In this document: piece by piece, positions 13,943 to 15,609 of the stretch
How the letters are laid out: each line of letters begins with the position of its first letter
How positions within the stretch are numbered: the stretch's first letter is position 1
From: Acidobacteriota bacterium
Lineage (GTDB): Bacteria; Acidobacteriota; Terriglobia; UBA7540
DNA length: 15,609 bases
NCBI GenBank assembly: GCA_021784615.1
Contig: JAJYHU010000208.1
Location: 1-15,609, forward strand
Direction of reading: 5' to 3'
The notes under the pieces: generated by a model
Seen by the model: the letters and a program-made list of their open reading frames with translations, nothing else
What the model was told of the DNA's origin: nothing
Database searches by the model: none
Position numbers and translations under genes: made by a program

Positions 13943-14305
13943 ATGCAAGAATCCCATAACGCAACCCGCTTCCGGAAGTTGCGCCAGGCGTCATGGACGG
14001 GACAAACGCCGTTCGGCGGCCGTTCGAGAAAACTCGTTCTTCTTGCCTGCGCGATTTTTCTCATTGGCATGGAACCCGCGCGCGCGGCCACTCTGCCGAC
14101 GCTCGCCCGCCCGGCGGCGTCGATCTTTCACAGGAAGAAACACGTCAAAGTGTGGGTGAACACCAAGACGCGAATCTACCACTGCCCCGGCACGCGCTGG
14201 TACGGCAAAACCGAGCACGGCAAATACATGGGCGAATGCAAGGCGCGCAGGAAAGGCTACCGGCCGGCCTATTACCAACCGTGCGGCTCGGAGTGCAAGA
14301 AGTGA
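13943..14305 (+). CDS. Small exported Cys-containing protein with YHCPGTRWYG motif
   Basis: 120-aa protein that I cannot assign to a named family. After a basic N-terminus, LVLLACAIFLIGMEPARAA (31-49) is a hydrophobic segment ending in an ARAA-type cleavage site, so it is probably exported. The mature part has VWVNTKTRIYHCPGTRWYG (70-88), then KYMGECKARRKGYRPAYYQPC (94-114), and five Cys overall (36, 81, 99, 114, 118). I recall VYHCPGxRWYGxTxxGxYMxExxAxxxGYRPA-type sequences in small exported Acidobacteriota proteins, sometimes called Ada-like, but have not searched. The Cys/His content could bind metal. The ribosome site is weak. The start is uncertain: the signal peptide lies 30 residues in, so a later start is possible. 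Its stop overlaps the next gene's GTG start in GTGA. Confidence 0.7.
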   Translation: MQESHNATRFRKLRQASWTGQTPFGGRSRKLVLLACAIFLIGMEPARAATLPTLARPAASIFHRKKHVKVWVNTKTRIYHCPGTRWYGKTEHGKYMGECKARRKGYRPAYYQPCGSECKK

Positions 14306-15609
14306 CCGCCATGCCGCTCCCCGCCGAATCTCTGCCTGCGGCCCGGCGCGACGGGGAAACGGGCGCCGCCAAACTGACGCTTTGGCCGCTGGTTGCCGCC
14401 ACTTTCTTCATGGTGTGCGGGGGCGCATACGGCACCGAAGACATTGTCCGTGGCGCGGGCTACGGGCGCGCGCTCCTGATCCTGGCGCTCACGCCCCTGC
14501 TCTGGAGCTTGCCCACGGCCTACATGATCGGGGAGCTCGCAAGCGCCCTGCCCGACGAAGGCGGATACTACGCCTGGGTGCGGCGCGGCCTCGGGCGCTT
14601 CTGGGGATTTCAGGAAGCCTGGCTGTCGCTTGTCGCCAGCGTCTTTGACATGGCGATTTATCCCACGCTGTTTGTCGCCTATCTCGCACGGCTGGTTCCG
14701 TGGGTCAGCCAGGGGCGCCACGGGATATGGGTGGGCCTGATGATGGTGATTGCCTGCACGGCGTTGAACCTCGCGGGGATTCACGTGGTCGGCTTGACTT
14801 CATTTTGGCTTTTTCTGGTGCTCTCGGCCCCGTTCGCGCTGATCGTACTGATGGCGCCGTTCAAGGCCGGAACGCTGGCGCATGCGGCGGTGGCGCCCGC
14901 GACCCTGAATGTGGGATTGCTGGGCGGAACGCTGGTGGCCATGTGGAACTACATGGGCTGGGACAACGCCTCAACCATCGCCCGGGGCGTGGAGCGCCCG
15001 GAGCGAACCTATCCGCGCGCCATGATCGTCTCCGTAATTCTTGTGGCGCTGACCTACCTTCTTCCGGTGCTTGCGGTATGGGTGACGGGCCTGCCCTCCT
15101 CGGCGTTTGAGACCGGTTCCTGGGCGGACGTGGCGGGACTGGTGGGCGGCAACGGGCTGCGGGCGGCGCTGGTGCTGGGCGGAATGGTCAGCGGCTTCGG
15201 CATTTTCAACGCGCTGGTGATGAGTTACTCGCGGCTGCCGCTCGCCATGGGGCAGGACGGCATGCTGCCGCGCGTTTTTGCCAAAGTGCACCCCAAAACC
15301 AAGGCGCCGTGGGTGGCCATTCTGGCTTGCGCGGCCGGCTGGGCGCTGTGCCTGGGCCTGGGCTTTGAACGCCTGGTGACGCTCGACATCATGATCTACG
15401 GCGCAAGCCTGGCGCTCGAATTCATTACCCTGGTGGCGCTGCGCATCCGCGAACCCGAGCTTCCCCGGCCCTTTCGCATTCCCGGCGGACTTGCCGGCGT
15501 GGTGCTCGCGGGACTTCTTCCCACTTTGTTGCTGGCGCTCTCCGTAGCCCGCGGCATGCACGTGGAAGTGCTGGGCATGAACGGCCTAAGCTTTGGTTTG
15601 CTGACCATT
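14302..15609 (+). CDS. APC-superfamily permease, polyamine uptake (PUT/LAT)-like, truncated by window end
   Basis: 436 residues visible, running off the right edge. This membrane transporter of the amino acid-polyamine-organocation superfamily should have 12 transmembrane helices, most of which are present. Motifs resembling plant and bacterial polyamine uptake (PUT) carriers are GGAYGTEDIV (40-49), LPDEGGYYAWV (about 90-100), WDNASTIARGVERPERTYPRAM (in the middle) and SRLPLAMGQDGMLPRVF followed by HPKTKAPWVAI near the C-terminal part. The likely substrate is a polyamine or cationic amino acid, by resemblance only. GTG at 14302 overlaps the upstream stop (GTGA) and has GGAG 8 nt before it; ATG at 14311 is an alternative start. 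The overlap suggests coupled translation with the small exported protein. No binding-protein or ATPase gene is linked. Confidence 0.9.
   Translation, partial: MTAMPLPAESLPAARRDGETGAAKLTLWPLVAATFFMVCGGAYGTEDIVRGAGYGRALLILALTPLLWSLPTAYMIGELASALPDEGGYYAWVRRGLGRFWGFQEAWLSLVASVFDMAIYPTLFVAYLARLVPWVSQGRHGIWVGLMMVIACTALNLAGIHVVGLTSFWLFLVLSAPFALIVLMAPFKAGTLAHAAVAPATLNVGLLGGTLVAMWNYMGWDNASTIARGVERPERTYPRAMIVSVILVALTYLLPVLAVWVTGLPSSAFETGSWADVAGLVGGNGLRAALVLGGMVSGFGIFNALVMSYSRLPLAMGQDGMLPRVFAKVHPKTKAPWVAILACAAGWALCLGLGFERLVTLDIMIYGASLALEFITLVALRIREPELPRPFRIPGGLAGVVLAGLLPTLLLALSVARGMHVEVLGMNGLSFGLLTI

Noticed and set aside
13145..13957. 270-codon minus-strand frame opposite the DinB-like gene
   Set aside because: The plus-strand protein has the full DinB His triad and a GGAGG site. 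The antisense frame has no motif.
1..15609. tRNA, rRNA, prophage, insertion sequence or toxin-antitoxin and phage-defence genes
   Set aside because: None of the corresponding sequence patterns or protein motifs were found on either strand.

Overview
The window is about 15.6 kb of GC-rich chromosomal DNA from what is probably an Acidobacteriota (Terriglobia/Solibacter-like) soil or sediment bacterium. This placement is inferred from three things: Tat-exported Gfo/Idh/MocA and TIM-barrel sugar enzymes, many small exported proteins and a TonB C-terminal protein, and GC-rich intergenic hairpins of a kind I associate with that phylum. No rRNA, tRNA, integrase, transposase or CRISPR array is visible, so the placement rests on gene style only.

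Left part (1-8100): mainly carbohydrate and uronate metabolism. A Tat-signal oxidoreductase and a spermidine/diamine-type GNAT acetyltransferase lie on the minus strand. Divergent from them is a plus-strand pair: a Tat-exported sugar phosphate isomerase/epimerase-like protein and KduD, the 2-dehydro-3-deoxy-D-gluconate (DKII) dehydrogenase of pectin/uronate breakdown. Next, on the minus strand, are an exported Gly/Ser-repeat protein and an exported cellulase/DUF4038-like glycoside hydrolase. A short plus-strand ORF (6889-7248) looks like a chimera of an SDR N-terminus and the C-terminus of an unrelated enzyme, possibly a GH88-type unsaturated glucuronyl hydrolase. It is followed convergently by a carbon-nitrogen hydrolase.

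Middle (8102-8635): a 534-bp non-coding interval with a markedly T-rich segment on the plus strand. It holds imperfect duplicated blocks, four TTCGTTTT octamers, one perfect and two near DnaA-box-like 9-mers, a small hairpin, a perfect 22-bp palindrome and a leftward-facing sigma70-type promoter. This is the least explained part of the window.

Right part (8636-15609): a TonB C-terminal-domain protein, an AIM24 family protein, an AhpD/carboxymuconolactone decarboxylase-like protein, a 407-bp gap with two repeat elements, a two-TM-pore ion channel-like protein, a methyltransferase that appears to carry a signal peptide, a DinB/YfiT-like metal-binding protein, a small Cys-rich exported protein, and an APC-superfamily permease (PUT-like) that runs off the window. 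The permease start overlaps the stop of the small exported protein.

Most genes stand alone or in pairs, and the strand changes often. The only coherent functional theme is sugar/uronate use. I see no complete new defence, mobile or biosynthetic system. The best candidates for novelty are the chimeric ORF, the AT-rich repeat interval, and several exported proteins of unknown role.
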